Shown piece by piece: positions 23,677 through 32,721 of a stretch of 64,000 nt of DNA. The notes under the pieces are model-generated. The model did not search any database, was not told the DNA's origin, and worked only from the letters and a program-made list of their open reading frames with translations. The translations under genes were made by a program, and so were the position numbers. The stretch is taken from the NCBI RefSeq assembly GCF_042678945.1, contig NZ_JBHTLM010000017.1:1-64000 (forward strand), given 5' to 3'. This DNA is from Fontibacillus puldeungensis (lineage in GTDB: Bacteria > Bacillota > Bacilli > Paenibacillales > Paenibacillaceae). Every line of letters begins with the position of its first letter. Position 1 is the first letter of the stretch.

Positions 23677-25320
23677 TTATTCCAAATTGGTGAATTGATT
23701 TTTGTCGCCGATCGTGATGTCCAAATCAACGGATTTGCCATCACGAATCACATTGAAGGTAACTTTTGCGCCGACCTTTTGCTTTTGAATGTATTCAATG
23801 AGTTTTTCTTTCGTTGCATATTTCGTACCGTTTGCTCCTACGATAATGTCATATGGACGAAGGTCTGCAGTGTAAGCCGGCGACTTGAAGATGACATTAG
23901 TGACAACCGATCCTTCTTTTACATTGGTGCCCATTTGTTTAGCTACTTCATCCGTCATGGTCATCAGCGTAGCACCGATAAATGGAACTGGTTTTTGCGG
24001 AATTTTCTCATTATTCTTCAGTTTATCAAGCACTTCATTAATCGTGCTGGTCGGGATGGCAAACCCAATCCCTTGGGAATCCGAGCTGACGGCCACATTA
24101 ATGCCGATGACTTCACCGTTCAGATTCAAGAGCGGACCACCGGAGTTACCAGGATTAATTGAAGCGTCAGTTTGCAGCAAGTGTTCATACTGCCGATCTT
24201 TTTCGCCGTTTTCACCAGCGATAGTGATACCGCGTTCCTTCGCGCTAAGCACACCAGCTGTTACCGTATGGTCAAACCCTTGAGGGTTACCGATAGCAAC
24301 CATCCATTCGCCGACTTGTGCGGTATCAGAATTCCCTAGCGGGATCGAAGGAAAATTGTTTTTGCCTTCGATTTTCAGGACAGCCAGGTCGAGCTCATAG
24401 CTCTTGCCGAGTACTTTGGCCTCATACGGCTTCTCTGTGTCCTGTACGGTTACTTGCACAACATCTGCGTTGTGCACCACGTGTTCGTTCGTCAAAATGT
24501 AGCCGGTTTTATCGAAAATGAAGCCGGAACCGATGCCTGTCGGTACGAGCTGATTGGAGCCGGAAGAAGAACCGCCGTTATTGCCGCTATTACCTCCAGA
24601 GTTTCCGCTGAACGGATCGTTTCCAAAGAAGTAACGGTAAAACGGATCGCTGCTGTAAGGGTTCGAACTGTTTCCTTGCTTACTGGACTTCACCAAGGTT
24701 TCGATTTTTACGACTGCCGGACCGGCCTGCTGTACAACTCTCGTGACGTCTCCTTGATTAGTAATTGGATATAATGCGGTAGATGCTTTCGATGACGAAT
24801 TAGAGTTTGTCGTTGTTGACGTTGTACCGGAAGTCGTTCCATTAGATGTCGAGGCCGATGTGGCCACTGCAGCTTGATCTGAAGAGAATAGATTCGCCCG
24901 GTCAGCAAAGACCATCGCACCGGTTAATATGAGCATTCCGGCCAAAGCACCGGCGATAGCGGAGCGGAAGGAAAACTTCTTCGGCGGTTTGCTGTATTGC
25001 CAGTTTGCCCCATTCTTTGGAGTAGAACTGCTATTTCCATCCCCATTCCAACCTCCTGATGCGCCAGCGGAAGGCCGGATATCGTAAGCTGATGGAATCG
25101 GCTTCACCGGCTGCGGCTTCGTAATTTCCACTTCATCCAATTGCCGATGCTCGGTTACAGGTTCGCGATTCGATTCCTCCGTATTTTTGTTGTCGTTGCC
25201 ATAGGATTGGAAAGGTCCATAAGAATAATAATATGATGAGCCTTTTTCCGGAGATTCCTGCGGCTTATCGCTCACGTTATCCTCCAAATTTTGGCTTTGT
25301 TTATCTTTTTGATCGTCCAT
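23677..25320 (-). CDS. htrA: HtrA/DegP-like membrane-anchored serine protease with PDZ domain
   Basis: The 547-residue protein has a long, low-complexity cytoplasmic N-terminus (1-115), a membrane anchor (119-138), a Ser/Thr/Gly-rich linker, a trypsin-like domain and a C-terminal PDZ domain (about 440-540). The triad is His in TNEHVVHN near 279, Asp in YELDLAVLK near 310 and Ser in NPGNSGGPLL near 392. It degrades or refolds misfolded exported proteins outside the membrane. GGAGG precedes the ATG. An OmpR-type direct repeat lies upstream and a two-component pair downstream, the reverse of the usual Bacillus cssRS-htrB arrangement. Confidence 0.93.
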   Translation of the reverse strand: MDDQKDKQSQNLEDNVSDKPQESPEKGSSYYYSYGPFQSYGNDNKNTEESNREPVTEHRQLDEVEITKPQPVKPIPSAYDIRPSAGASGGWNGDGNSSSTPKNGANWQYSKPPKKFSFRSAIAGALAGMLILTGAMVFADRANLFSSDQAAVATSASTSNGTTSGTTSTTTNSNSSSKASTALYPITNQGDVTRVVQQAGPAVVKIETLVKSSKQGNSSNPYSSDPFYRYFFGNDPFSGNSGGNSGNNGGSSSGSNQLVPTGIGSGFIFDKTGYILTNEHVVHNADVVQVTVQDTEKPYEAKVLGKSYELDLAVLKIEGKNNFPSIPLGNSDTAQVGEWMVAIGNPQGFDHTVTAGVLSAKERGITIAGENGEKDRQYEHLLQTDASINPGNSGGPLLNLNGEVIGINVAVSSDSQGIGFAIPTSTINEVLDKLKNNEKIPQKPVPFIGATLMTMTDEVAKQMGTNVKEGSVVTNVIFKSPAYTADLRPYDIIVGANGTKYATKEKLIEYIQKQKVGAKVTFNVIRDGKSVDLDITIGDKNQFTNLE

Positions 25321-25386
25321 TTTGTATGCCTCCTTCCCTGTATTAGCAGGGGTACTTGTTTGCTTGTTTTTATTGTGTACTAAAAA

Positions 25387-25403
25387 CCTTAAGGGTACCT
25401 TAA
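25387..25403 (-). promoter_or_regulatory. OmpR-type direct repeat upstream of htrA
   Basis: On the minus strand TTAAGG-TACCC-TTAAGG: two identical hexamers with an 11-bp period, the layout bound by OmpR/PhoB-family regulators. A CACAAT -10 candidate lies shortly downstream. Confidence 0.55.
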
Positions 25404-25497
25404 AAACAATTAAAAAGGAGATAAAAGCTAGAAACGGTCATAGAATAACTCCGCCATAAAGGCTAAGCCAAACCAACTCTACTTTTCAAAACGCGTG

Positions 25498-26157
25498 TTA
25501 GGAATGGGAGACCCAGCCTTGTCGATGCGCGTAAATTGCCAGCTGTGTACGGTCATCTAGCTCGCACTTCATAAGTAAATTGCTGACATGCGTTTTAACC
25601 GTTTTGATACTGATATGCAGTTCCTCGGCGATATCCTTGTTCGTTTTACCCTCCGCAATCAGAAGCAGCACTTCCTTCTCACGTTCTGTGAGTCCGTTAT
25701 CTTCGCCTTGCACAGTTTTTTGCCGTAATCCTCGAGTTAATGCTTGGGCTACATCGCCTGTCATAACCGGCATGCCACGGTACGCTCCTTGCAGTGCGTA
25801 TATCAGCTCCTCCGCTGAAACGGTTTTGAGCACATAACTGACAGCTCCCGCCTCAATCGCCTGAACGACCAGCTCATCCTCGAGAAAACTTGTTAATATG
25901 ACGATTTTCATATTAGGATACTGGCTCAGAACGGCTTTTGTCGCTTCTGCTCCATTCATAATAGGCATCATCAAATCCATTAAAATGATGTCAGGCAGCC
26001 CCCCGGAAATTCCTTGCTCCAAGGTGCTGATTGCCTCCTGACCGTCACCCGCCTCGGCGATGACCTCAAAGGCCGGATCCAGCATCAGATATGTTTTTAG
26101 CCCCATCCGTACCATGTCGTGGTCATCCACGATCATGACTTTGATTTTGCTGCTCAT
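25498..26157 (-). CDS. liaR: NarL/LuxR-family response regulator (LiaR-like)
   Basis: The 219-residue regulator has a receiver domain (IKVMIVDDHDMVRMGLKTYL at the start, phospho-acceptor Asp in IILMDLMMP near 58, Lys in YVLKTV) and a LuxR-type helix-turn-helix at 150-215 (LTEREKEVLLLIAEGKTNKDIAEEL, split around TEREKEV). I start it at 26157, where AAGGAGG lies 9 nt upstream; it then overlaps the kinase gene by 35 nt. With the kinase and LiaF-like genes it makes a liaFSR-type unit that senses damage to the lipid II cycle. Confidence 0.9.
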   Translation of the reverse strand: MSSKIKVMIVDDHDMVRMGLKTYLMLDPAFEVIAEAGDGQEAISTLEQGISGGLPDIILMDLMMPIMNGAEATKAVLSQYPNMKIVILTSFLEDELVVQAIEAGAVSYVLKTVSAEELIYALQGAYRGMPVMTGDVAQALTRGLRQKTVQGEDNGLTEREKEVLLLIAEGKTNKDIAEELHISIKTVKTHVSNLLMKCELDDRTQLAIYAHRQGWVSHS

Positions 26158-27196
26158 CCACGGCTTCCTCCTTGCTCTCCTCAAATTTCGGAATATGTAC
26201 GCGAATCGTTGTGCCCGCTCCCGGCTTACTGATAATCTCGACATGGCCCCCCAGCTTCTCGGCTCTTTCTCTCATCGTCGTGAGCCCATAGGAGCCTTGC
26301 TTCTGATAGGTGCTGCTGAAGCCCTTCCCGTCATCACTGATGCTAAGCATAACCTGACGGGGTCCCTCGCGCAGTGACAAACTGACCATCGTTGCGCAGG
26401 CATGCTTGACGATATTGGCGATCGCCTCTTGAATGATCAGAAACAGCTGATGTTCCTTTGCTTCAGACAAGTCGCCCTGGATATCTACATCTTTTATCCC
26501 TTTTAGGCCGTTCTGTCTGCAGTAATCCGGAAACCACTGGTCAAGCCCTTGAGCCAAAGATTTACCGACGAGCTCCATCGGGCGAAGCTGGGCAATAAGC
26601 GCGCGCATTTGTTTCTGAGCCATGTTAGACATATGAATAAGCTGATCGAGTACCGTTTTAGCTTGTTCTTCGTTTGTTTCCAGTACTTTCGGCAGCGCTG
26701 ATGCCGACATATGTATAGCGAACAGCTGCTGGCTTACCGTATCATGCAAATCGCGAGCAAGGCGTCTTCGTTCCTCCAATACAGCCTTTTCCGAAGCCTG
26801 CTCCTTCTCTATAACTTCCTGTTCACCTAGCTGTTGCAGCAACTGCATCTTTTTCTCTACGGCATCCGTCATATTGTTGAATTCCCGGAAGACGTTGTTA
26901 AATGTCTGATCAGCCGTTTCCGGCATCCTTACGGATAAATTCCCTTTCGCCACCTGCAGCATGTTTAGATGCAAAAGATCGATTTTCCCTTGAATTCGCC
27001 GACTGGCGATATAGCCAATAATGAGCGTCAAAACGACGGTCCCCGTTATATCGTAAATCCACACCCGGGGATCACATACCTTGATCACCCCGGTGATGGA
27101 GCCGACATATAAGGCAACCGCCGATAAGCTTCCGGTGAGCAGAAAGTAAAACAATAGCTCCCACTTCGTATTTTTCAGAATTCGTTGCACGATCAT
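26123..27196 (-). CDS. liaS: Sensor histidine kinase, HisKA_3 type (LiaS-like)
   Basis: The 357-residue kinase has two close membrane helices (about 12-30 and 45-65) with almost no extracytoplasmic loop, which is typical of intramembrane-sensing kinases. HAMP follows, then the HisKA_3 phospho-acceptor in LARDLHDTVSQQLFAIHMSA near residue 148 and a catalytic domain (DDGKGF, YGLTTMRERAEKLGG). It begins 4 nt after the LiaF-like gene and overlaps the regulator gene. The signal is expected to arrive through LiaF rather than directly. Confidence 0.9.
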   Translation of the reverse strand: MIVQRILKNTKWELLFYFLLTGSLSAVALYVGSITGVIKVCDPRVWIYDITGTVVLTLIIGYIASRRIQGKIDLLHLNMLQVAKGNLSVRMPETADQTFNNVFREFNNMTDAVEKKMQLLQQLGEQEVIEKEQASEKAVLEERRRLARDLHDTVSQQLFAIHMSASALPKVLETNEEQAKTVLDQLIHMSNMAQKQMRALIAQLRPMELVGKSLAQGLDQWFPDYCRQNGLKGIKDVDIQGDLSEAKEHQLFLIIQEAIANIVKHACATMVSLSLREGPRQVMLSISDDGKGFSSTYQKQGSYGLTTMRERAEKLGGHVEIISKPGAGTTIRVHIPKFEESKEEAVDEQQNQSHDRG

Positions 27197-27200
27197 CGAT

Positions 27201-28157
27201 TTAACCTACCATATTCACTTTGACGTCACCGATGAATACGCTGACGACCAGCTTAATTTTCTTATTAGCTTCACCATAGTAAGGGGACTGGACCGATACG
27301 CTGCTCATAAATCCGCCTTCCTTCTGCTTCAACACCTTCAAATCCCCGATAAAAGAGCTTGACGTTGCTACAATCCCTACATCCATATCTTCCGGAATGA
27401 ATACTTTAACATCACCGATGAAGGAAGATACATTGATCTTCGTTTCACCGTAAGGAATTTGCGCCTTAGTTAAATCAATGACCGTATCCCCGATAAAATG
27501 TGAAATATTCATTGGTTTTAGCTGAAAATAGTCTTGTCCGATATGAACATCGCCGATAAAACCCGATTTATTGATAACTTCACTCGAAGCTGCAAAATTG
27601 CCTTCCATGTGTTTATAATTCGTACCAGTGAAATGAGGACGTTCCTGGTTAGCTTTTTTTTCGAAGTCCGAGTCCCCTTTTTGCTTAAATTTATCATTAA
27701 AAATATCATCGAGATTCGACTTCATTTCCGGGTGAAAGGTCGGTGGTACCGGCGGCTCCATAGGAGGAGTAGGCGGTGTTAAATCATTTTCCGAATGCCA
27801 CGAATGTGGTCTGTGCCCATGCGGCTTGAACAAAACATAGAGACCGCAGCTAATTAGAATGATTGGAATAAAGAACTTGAAGAAATCCCCTGGTTCCAGG
27901 TAAATGATATCTAGATTACGGGCAAGAAAATAACCGCCGATCAAGAACAAAATCAGGCTTCCGATAAAGCTTCCGCCACGCCAGTTCCCATTTGCCAAGT
28001 TCGCCAGCCCCGCTAAAATCAGAAACACGGGCCAATACGTTGAAAAAAGATAGCCGATGCTGATGTCAGTAATTCCTAGCTGATTCAGCAGGAACACCCC
28101 GCCGATCCCAATCAGCACCATTCCGCCGATAAGTCTTCCGAATACGCCGTTTCTCAT
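27201..28157 (-). CDS. liaF: LiaF-like membrane regulator of the kinase
   Basis: The 318-residue protein has four short hydrophobic helices in the first ~120 residues, a proline-rich linker, and a C-terminal beta-rich domain with five repeats of the type S-x-FIGDVKV (SGFIGDVHI, SHFIGDTVI, SSFIGDVKV, SSFIGDLKV, SVFIGDVKV). This is the cell-wall-active antibiotic response domain of LiaF, which inhibits LiaS in the absence of stress. TGGAGGT lies 7 nt before the ATG at 28157. It heads the liaFSR unit; no liaIH-like target genes are adjacent. Confidence 0.88.
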   Translation of the reverse strand: MRNGVFGRLIGGMVLIGIGGVFLLNQLGITDISIGYLFSTYWPVFLILAGLANLANGNWRGGSFIGSLILFLIGGYFLARNLDIIYLEPGDFFKFFIPIILISCGLYVLFKPHGHRPHSWHSENDLTPPTPPMEPPVPPTFHPEMKSNLDDIFNDKFKQKGDSDFEKKANQERPHFTGTNYKHMEGNFAASSEVINKSGFIGDVHIGQDYFQLKPMNISHFIGDTVIDLTKAQIPYGETKINVSSFIGDVKVFIPEDMDVGIVATSSSFIGDLKVLKQKEGGFMSSVSVQSPYYGEANKKIKLVVSVFIGDVKVNMVG

Positions 28158-28252
28158 TATGTTTACCTCCACTTGGTTTAGCACTAGCTTTATTAATGTC
28201 AGTTTACAACATCAGCTTCACATTAAACAGCGGCGCAGGATGGAACCGTGTA

Positions 28253-28268
28253 TCGGTCTCGAGACTGA
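28253..28268. promoter_or_regulatory. Palindrome upstream of the liaF-like gene (possible LiaR site)
   Basis: TCGGTCTCGAGACTGA is palindromic except for one pair, with the perfect core GTCTCGAGAC at 28256-28265. On the minus strand TCAGTC-TCGA-GACCGA resembles the AGTC-N4-GACT pattern I recall for LiaR/VraR. It lies about 100 bp before liaF. Confidence 0.4.
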
Positions 28269-28289
28269 GTAAGATCCATTATTTTGCAG

Positions 28290-28318
28290 AAAAAAGAGCG
28301 CCCTTGTGGACGCCCTCT
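28290..28318 (-). terminator. Terminator of the small spore-protein gene
   Basis: On the minus strand GCGTCC and GGGCGC pair around a 4-nt loop, extended by AGA/TCT after a bulge, with six U residues downstream. Confidence 0.6.
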
Positions 28319-28330
28319 AACTTCGCTTTA

Positions 28331-28495
28331 CTATGGTTGGTTGGTTTGGCTTGCATTGCTCACAGGAGTAGTAGCGTTACGGGAAGCTTTTGCTTTTTGT
28401 GCAACCGTTGCAGTGCTATCTTCAGCAAACTCTTCATTGAACTTCTCATTAGGTGTTTTATAACCTGGAGAAGCTGCTCTTTTTTGACCTGCCAT
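28331..28495 (-). CDS. Probable gamma-type small acid-soluble spore protein
   Basis: A 54-residue hydrophilic protein. GGGAGGTGA lies before the ATG at 28495; the longer in-frame extension to 28615 lacks spore-protein character. The segment FNEEFAEDSTATVAQKA resembles the repeated EFASET-x-A-x-x-V unit of gamma-type (SspE) spore proteins, here present once, and the protein is rich in Ala, Thr, Asn, Gln and Lys with no Cys or Trp. Such proteins are amino-acid stores in the spore core and are made under sigma-G. SspO is the alternative family (shared NEEFA). It has its own terminator. Confidence 0.55.
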   Translation of the reverse strand: MAGQKRAASPGYKTPNEKFNEEFAEDSTATVAQKAKASRNATTPVSNASQTNQP

Positions 28496-28625
28496 GGATG
28501 ATTTCACCTCCCTTTTGCATAACTCAGCAATCAATATCGCTGAAGCTATGAGGTCGTTTGTCGTACGACCACATCGCTTATTATGCGAAACAGAGAAGCA
28601 AAATATGCGAACCAAATACCGATAA

Positions 28626-29306
28626 CTATATCGCTGTATCCCATAGGTTTTCCGGGATTTCCTTGCTCACTTCCATCGCTTTGCCTAATTCACGAAGCAT
28701 GGCTTCAGTCAGCTTGCCCTCGCCTTTACGGACGATTTGCACCTCAACTTCCTTTTTACCCCATTCCCTAAATACCTGTCTTGTGGTATCAAAATACAAG
28801 TCGATTTTCTTCCCTTTGATAGCCGATCCTTTGTCAGCCACCACACCATATCCGTATCCCGGAATGTACAAAATCGTACCGATCGGAAATACTTTCAGGT
28901 CGGCAGCAATCGTAGATACTGTATTTTTATCCCGGCGGACCTTTACTCCCGAGTAAGTGATGCCATATTGCGGGTGACTCGGCTTTTTACCTGTCGATTC
29001 GTAGCCTGCTGTATATCCGGTTGCAAGAACCTTGACTGTTTTTACAGATTTCTTCTTCCGTTCGCTTTCCGTTTTTATTGTAGCCGGTGCTATGTTCGTT
29101 TGTCTATTATGCCACAGCATAAGCCCCATTCGATCATGGGTCCATTTGAGTCCCAGCCAATTGAAGGATTTACGGATTTGCTGGAACGTCGATGGAACCG
29201 ACCCCGATTTTGCTTGAGTCGGCGCTTCCGAGGCTAACGTAAGTGTGAGCAAGGCGGTGAGCACACAGCTGATCAGGATTCTTTGCCAGATAACAATTTG
29301 GCGCAT
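28626..29306 (-). CDS. Secreted 3D-domain protein (putative cell-wall lytic enzyme)
   Basis: The 226-residue protein has an N-terminal signal or anchor helix (residues 8-26) and a C-terminal 3D domain (about 92-190), named for three aspartates, here D158, D169 and D173 (VVADKGSAIKGKKIDLYFDT, given as one 20-residue motif). ATGYTAGYESTG marks the start of the domain. Relatives such as YuiC and YocH act on peptidoglycan through an MltA-like fold. GGGGGAGG lies before the ATG. It is 63 bp after thrS on the same strand and may partly share its transcript, as I see no terminator between. Confidence 0.85.
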   Translation of the reverse strand: MRQIVIWQRILISCVLTALLTLTLASEAPTQAKSGSVPSTFQQIRKSFNWLGLKWTHDRMGLMLWHNRQTNIAPATIKTESERKKKSVKTVKVLATGYTAGYESTGKKPSHPQYGITYSGVKVRRDKNTVSTIAADLKVFPIGTILYIPGYGYGVVADKGSAIKGKKIDLYFDTTRQVFREWGKKEVEVQIVRKGEGKLTEAMLRELGKAMEVSKEIPENLWDTAI

Positions 29307-29369
29307 GAGAAAACCTCCCCCTTATCCCGAAGGTTTTCCACATGCGCCTTAGTTTATACGTGTCTGATT

Positions 29370-31307
29370 TTAAATGATATGGTTACGAATGTCGGATTGC
29401 AGCTGTTCAGTGATATCGCTAAGCGGTTTCGCGCCAAGATCGCCCTCGCCCCGTTTACGGACAGATACCGTACCACTGCTTTGTTCATTTTCACCTACAA
29501 CAAACATATACGGCACTTTTTCCAACTGGGCTTCACGGATTTTGTACCCCAGCTTCTCGTTTCGAAGATCGCTTTCGACACGAATTCCGGCGGCACGTAG
29601 TTTGTCCTCAACCTCTCGTGCATAATCGTCGAAGTTACCCGATACTGGAATGACTTTAACTTGAACCGGTGCAAGCCAAAGCGGCAGATTACCGGCAAAG
29701 TTCTCCAGCAAGAAGGCAGTGAAGCGTTCCATTGTGCCCAAAATCCCACGATGCAGAACGACTGGGCGGTGTTTAGCTCCGTCATCACCGACATACTCAA
29801 GCTCAAACCGTTCCGGCAGCAGGAAGTCAATTTGAATCGTGGAGAGGGTTTCTTCTTTGCCTAAAGCTGTCTTAATTTGTACATCCAGCTTCGGACCATA
29901 GAAGGCTGCTTCACCTTCTGCTTCGTAGAACGGAAGACCAGCTTCCTCTACAACTTCACGAAGCATGCTCTGAGCGGTATTCCACATATCATCGTTCTGG
30001 AAGTATTTCTCCGTATCTTCCGGATCGCGGTAGGACAAACGGAAACGGTATTCATCGATGCCAAAATCTTTATATACCTGCTTAATGAGATCAAGCACTC
30101 GCGTAAATTCGCTTTTAATTTGATCCAGACGGCAGAAAATATGCGCATCATTAAGCGTCATGGAACGAACGCGGTGCAAACCGGTCAATGCCCCGGACAT
30201 TTCGTAACGGTGCTGCATTCCGAGCTCAGCGATCCGAATCGGCAGATCCCGATAGCTTCTCATTTCGCTCTTGTACACCATCATATGGTGTGGGCAGTTC
30301 ATCGGACGGAGTACGAATTCTTCTGTATCGATCGTCATTTTCGGGAACATATCTTCCTGATAGTGCTCCCAGTGACCCGACGTTTTGTACAGGTCCACGT
30401 TACCGAGCACCGGAGTATATACGTGTTGGTACCCTAAACGTTCTTCAATATCAACGATATACCGCTCAAGCGTACGGCGAACTGTTGCACCTTGTGGCAG
30501 CCAGATCGGCAGCCCTTGGCCAACCAGATTGTTAAAGGTAAAGATCTTAAGCTCTTTCCCCAGTTTACGGTGATCCCGCTTCTTCGCTTCTTCCAGGAAA
30601 TGTAAGTGTTCATCCAACTCGGCCTTTTTCATAAATGCTGTTCCATAAATGCGCTGCAGCATTTTGTTATTGCTGTTGCCGCGCCAGTAAGCTCCGGCTA
30701 CGCTAAGCAGCTTGAACACCTTGATTTTACCGGTCGAAGGAACATGCGGCCCACGGCAAAGATCGAAAAATTCGCCTTGATCATAGATGGAGATGACACT
30801 GTCCTCTGGAAGATCACGGATCAATTCAAGCTTATATGGATCGCCCAGTTCGGTAAAAATTGCCACCGCTTCATCACGGCTCACTTCACGCCGGGTAATC
30901 GGTAAATTTTCACCAATAATGCGTTCCATCTCTTTTTCAATTTTTTGCAGATCCTCTGGATTAAGCGGTTGCTCAAGATCCATGTCATAGTAGAAGCCGT
31001 CTTCGATAACCGGTCCAATCCCGAGTTTAACTTCTTTGTTTCCAAAAAGGCGTTTAACCGCCTGAGCCATAAGGTGGGCGCTGCTGTGACGCATGATTTC
31101 GAGCCCGTCCTTAGAGTCTGCCGTAATAATTTCTACTGCAGCCCCATCTACCAACTTGGAATTCAGGTCTACTGCTGCACCATTGATTTTTCCGGCAAGT
31201 GCATTTTTACGAAGACCGCTGCTAATTGAACCAGCTACGTCCTCTAAAGTACTTCCTTCCACATACTCCCGAACCGAACCGTCCGGCAAAGAAATTGATA
31301 CTGCCAC
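29370..31307 (-). CDS. thrS: Threonyl-tRNA synthetase
   Basis: The 645-residue class II synthetase charges tRNA-Thr. Domains in order: TGS (1-63, VSISLPDGSVREYVEGST), editing domain with HSSAHLMAQAVKRLFG, the catalytic core with MNCPHHMMVYKSE and HRYEMSGALTGLHRVRSM, and the anticodon-binding domain from about 535. The real start is GTG at 31307, 8 nt after GGGAGG; upstream in-frame sequence belongs to the leader. A T-box leader with terminator lies directly upstream, so expression responds to uncharged tRNA-Thr. Confidence 0.96.
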   Translation of the reverse strand: MAVSISLPDGSVREYVEGSTLEDVAGSISSGLRKNALAGKINGAAVDLNSKLVDGAAVEIITADSKDGLEIMRHSSAHLMAQAVKRLFGNKEVKLGIGPVIEDGFYYDMDLEQPLNPEDLQKIEKEMERIIGENLPITRREVSRDEAVAIFTELGDPYKLELIRDLPEDSVISIYDQGEFFDLCRGPHVPSTGKIKVFKLLSVAGAYWRGNSNNKMLQRIYGTAFMKKAELDEHLHFLEEAKKRDHRKLGKELKIFTFNNLVGQGLPIWLPQGATVRRTLERYIVDIEERLGYQHVYTPVLGNVDLYKTSGHWEHYQEDMFPKMTIDTEEFVLRPMNCPHHMMVYKSEMRSYRDLPIRIAELGMQHRYEMSGALTGLHRVRSMTLNDAHIFCRLDQIKSEFTRVLDLIKQVYKDFGIDEYRFRLSYRDPEDTEKYFQNDDMWNTAQSMLREVVEEAGLPFYEAEGEAAFYGPKLDVQIKTALGKEETLSTIQIDFLLPERFELEYVGDDGAKHRPVVLHRGILGTMERFTAFLLENFAGNLPLWLAPVQVKVIPVSGNFDDYAREVEDKLRAAGIRVESDLRNEKLGYKIREAQLEKVPYMFVVGENEQSSGTVSVRKRGEGDLGAKPLSDITEQLQSDIRNHII

Positions 31308-31351
31308 CGTTTTTTCCTCCCTGATTTGGAATGTTTGGTCACCGGAGGCGG

Positions 31352-31649
31352 ACAACAAAAAAACGCCCGTCCCGGAAAGGGACGAGCGTAATATACCCGT
31401 GGTTCCACCCTCATTCGGCTGCTTCGCTTAACAAACAAGCGAGGTGCAACCCTTATTCGGCATTGTGTAACGGCAATGAACCGGCATTCCTTAATGCCGC
31501 CTTGGCTAACGAAAGCCTTCCTCGGGTTAGGGAATGCAGCTACAAAGGGGTAAACCAAAACCGGAAACGAAGGGAATTTCAGCCGCTGTTCCCTCTCTCT
31601 GGACGATCCGACATTTTCGATTCATGTCTTTGTCGATGCTTTTTACTCG
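31352..31649 (-). promoter_or_regulatory. T-box riboswitch leader of thrS
   Basis: On the minus strand the conserved T-box core AGGGTGGAACCACGGG is at 31397-31412, followed by the terminator stem CGCTCGTCCC/GGGACGGGCG (31361-31388) and seven U residues. The upstream part (31420-31649) forms the stem I region. The specifier should be a Thr codon; I could not place it with confidence. Confidence 0.92.
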
Positions 31650-31655
31650 AAAATT

Positions 31656-31684
31656 ATTATAATGCTATTGCCAGAGATCGTCAA
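31656..31684 (-). promoter_or_regulatory. thrS promoter
   Basis: On the minus strand TTGACG (31679-31684), 17 bp, then a consensus TATAAT (31656-31661). Transcription starts near 31649 at the beginning of the T-box leader. Confidence 0.85.
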
Positions 31685-31710
31685 GAAAGTGCTCAGCTTG
31701 AGTATCTTCG

Positions 31711-32613
31711 TCACCGCTGCTCCAAATGCCGAACCTGCCTGTGAAAAGATTTGCAGTGCGGACAAAGCAGGCATATTTCAACCCGCTCACCGAAAATACG
31801 GCGGATGGTCTCGATCACCTGCGCTCTTGGATCAAGGGTGTGAATCAAAATACGGTCCGGTGAAAGGGAAATCAGCGTACTGACGATGACATCCTCCATT
31901 TCCATTTCTTGATCGGCAATCCGGGCTACCACTCCGCTGGACGAGGTGTTAACCGGCGTATATTGCTCGTTCAAAATAGCAAATTCATGGCCTTGCTTAT
32001 GCATTAAATGGACAAGTGGGGTAAGCGGTTCTTGAAAATACACAAAATACTGAAGCAAACTAATAAATTCTTCATACTGCTTGTCAAGCAAATACTCGTC
32101 CACGGCGAAATCAATCGTCTCCCGCAGTAGCGCCTCATACCCTTTTACTCGAAAAGCAAGAAATCCATCCAGATGAATAGAGCGAGAATTTTGCAAGTAT
32201 TCCCTTAGTGCTTCATATATCAGCGAAATTCGTTCTTTTCTGACTGAGGAGGTATCGTAATTGTCTGAGCCAGAGAGCATGTTACGGCAAATCCCGGCAA
32301 CCTGCTCCTGCTCTTCAGCCGAAGACCAGCGGTATTCCCGGCTCATGATGCGCTGAATCAGCTTCTCCTCCTTAACATCTACAACAAATCTAGCTAGCCC
32401 AAACGACAAAAGATCAATTTGTTGTTTACGTGTATCCAGACCAACTATATCCGATAAACCGATCACACCATCCACCATCCCGTCCGGCGCCCCGCTGGTC
32501 TGGATGTGTGGCTGCTCGATATGTAAGCTGCTAATAGCTTCATGCAAATATTTGACAAATTGGTTCTCCGACTCGGCATCATCCGTTTTGAAACGAATTG
32601 TAAAAAAATCCAT
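31711..32613 (-). CDS. ytxC: Putative sporulation protein YtxC
   Basis: The 300-residue cytosolic protein matches the YtxC family of spore formers in length and in its place directly upstream of thrS, as in Bacillus. The start MDFFTIRF at 32613 has GGGGG nearby. The C-terminal half includes HTLDPRAQVIETIRRIFGERVEI and ends in a cysteine pair (CLLCPHC). Its molecular role is not known; the name comes from a genetic context linked with sporulation. The stop lies just before the thrS promoter, which overlaps its final codons' surroundings. Confidence 0.8.
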   Translation of the reverse strand: MDFFTIRFKTDDAESENQFVKYLHEAISSLHIEQPHIQTSGAPDGMVDGVIGLSDIVGLDTRKQQIDLLSFGLARFVVDVKEEKLIQRIMSREYRWSSAEEQEQVAGICRNMLSGSDNYDTSSVRKERISLIYEALREYLQNSRSIHLDGFLAFRVKGYEALLRETIDFAVDEYLLDKQYEEFISLLQYFVYFQEPLTPLVHLMHKQGHEFAILNEQYTPVNTSSSGVVARIADQEMEMEDVIVSTLISLSPDRILIHTLDPRAQVIETIRRIFGERVEICLLCPHCKSFHRQVRHLEQR

Positions 32614-32721
32614 GAACCTAGCCCCCTTCCGCTTCCTTCTCCAAGTATATGGTGGGAGGGATGCGGATATACGGGAACGGTCCATGGAATGAAAGCCAGC
32701 TTTTCCAGCAGGCTTCAGTCT

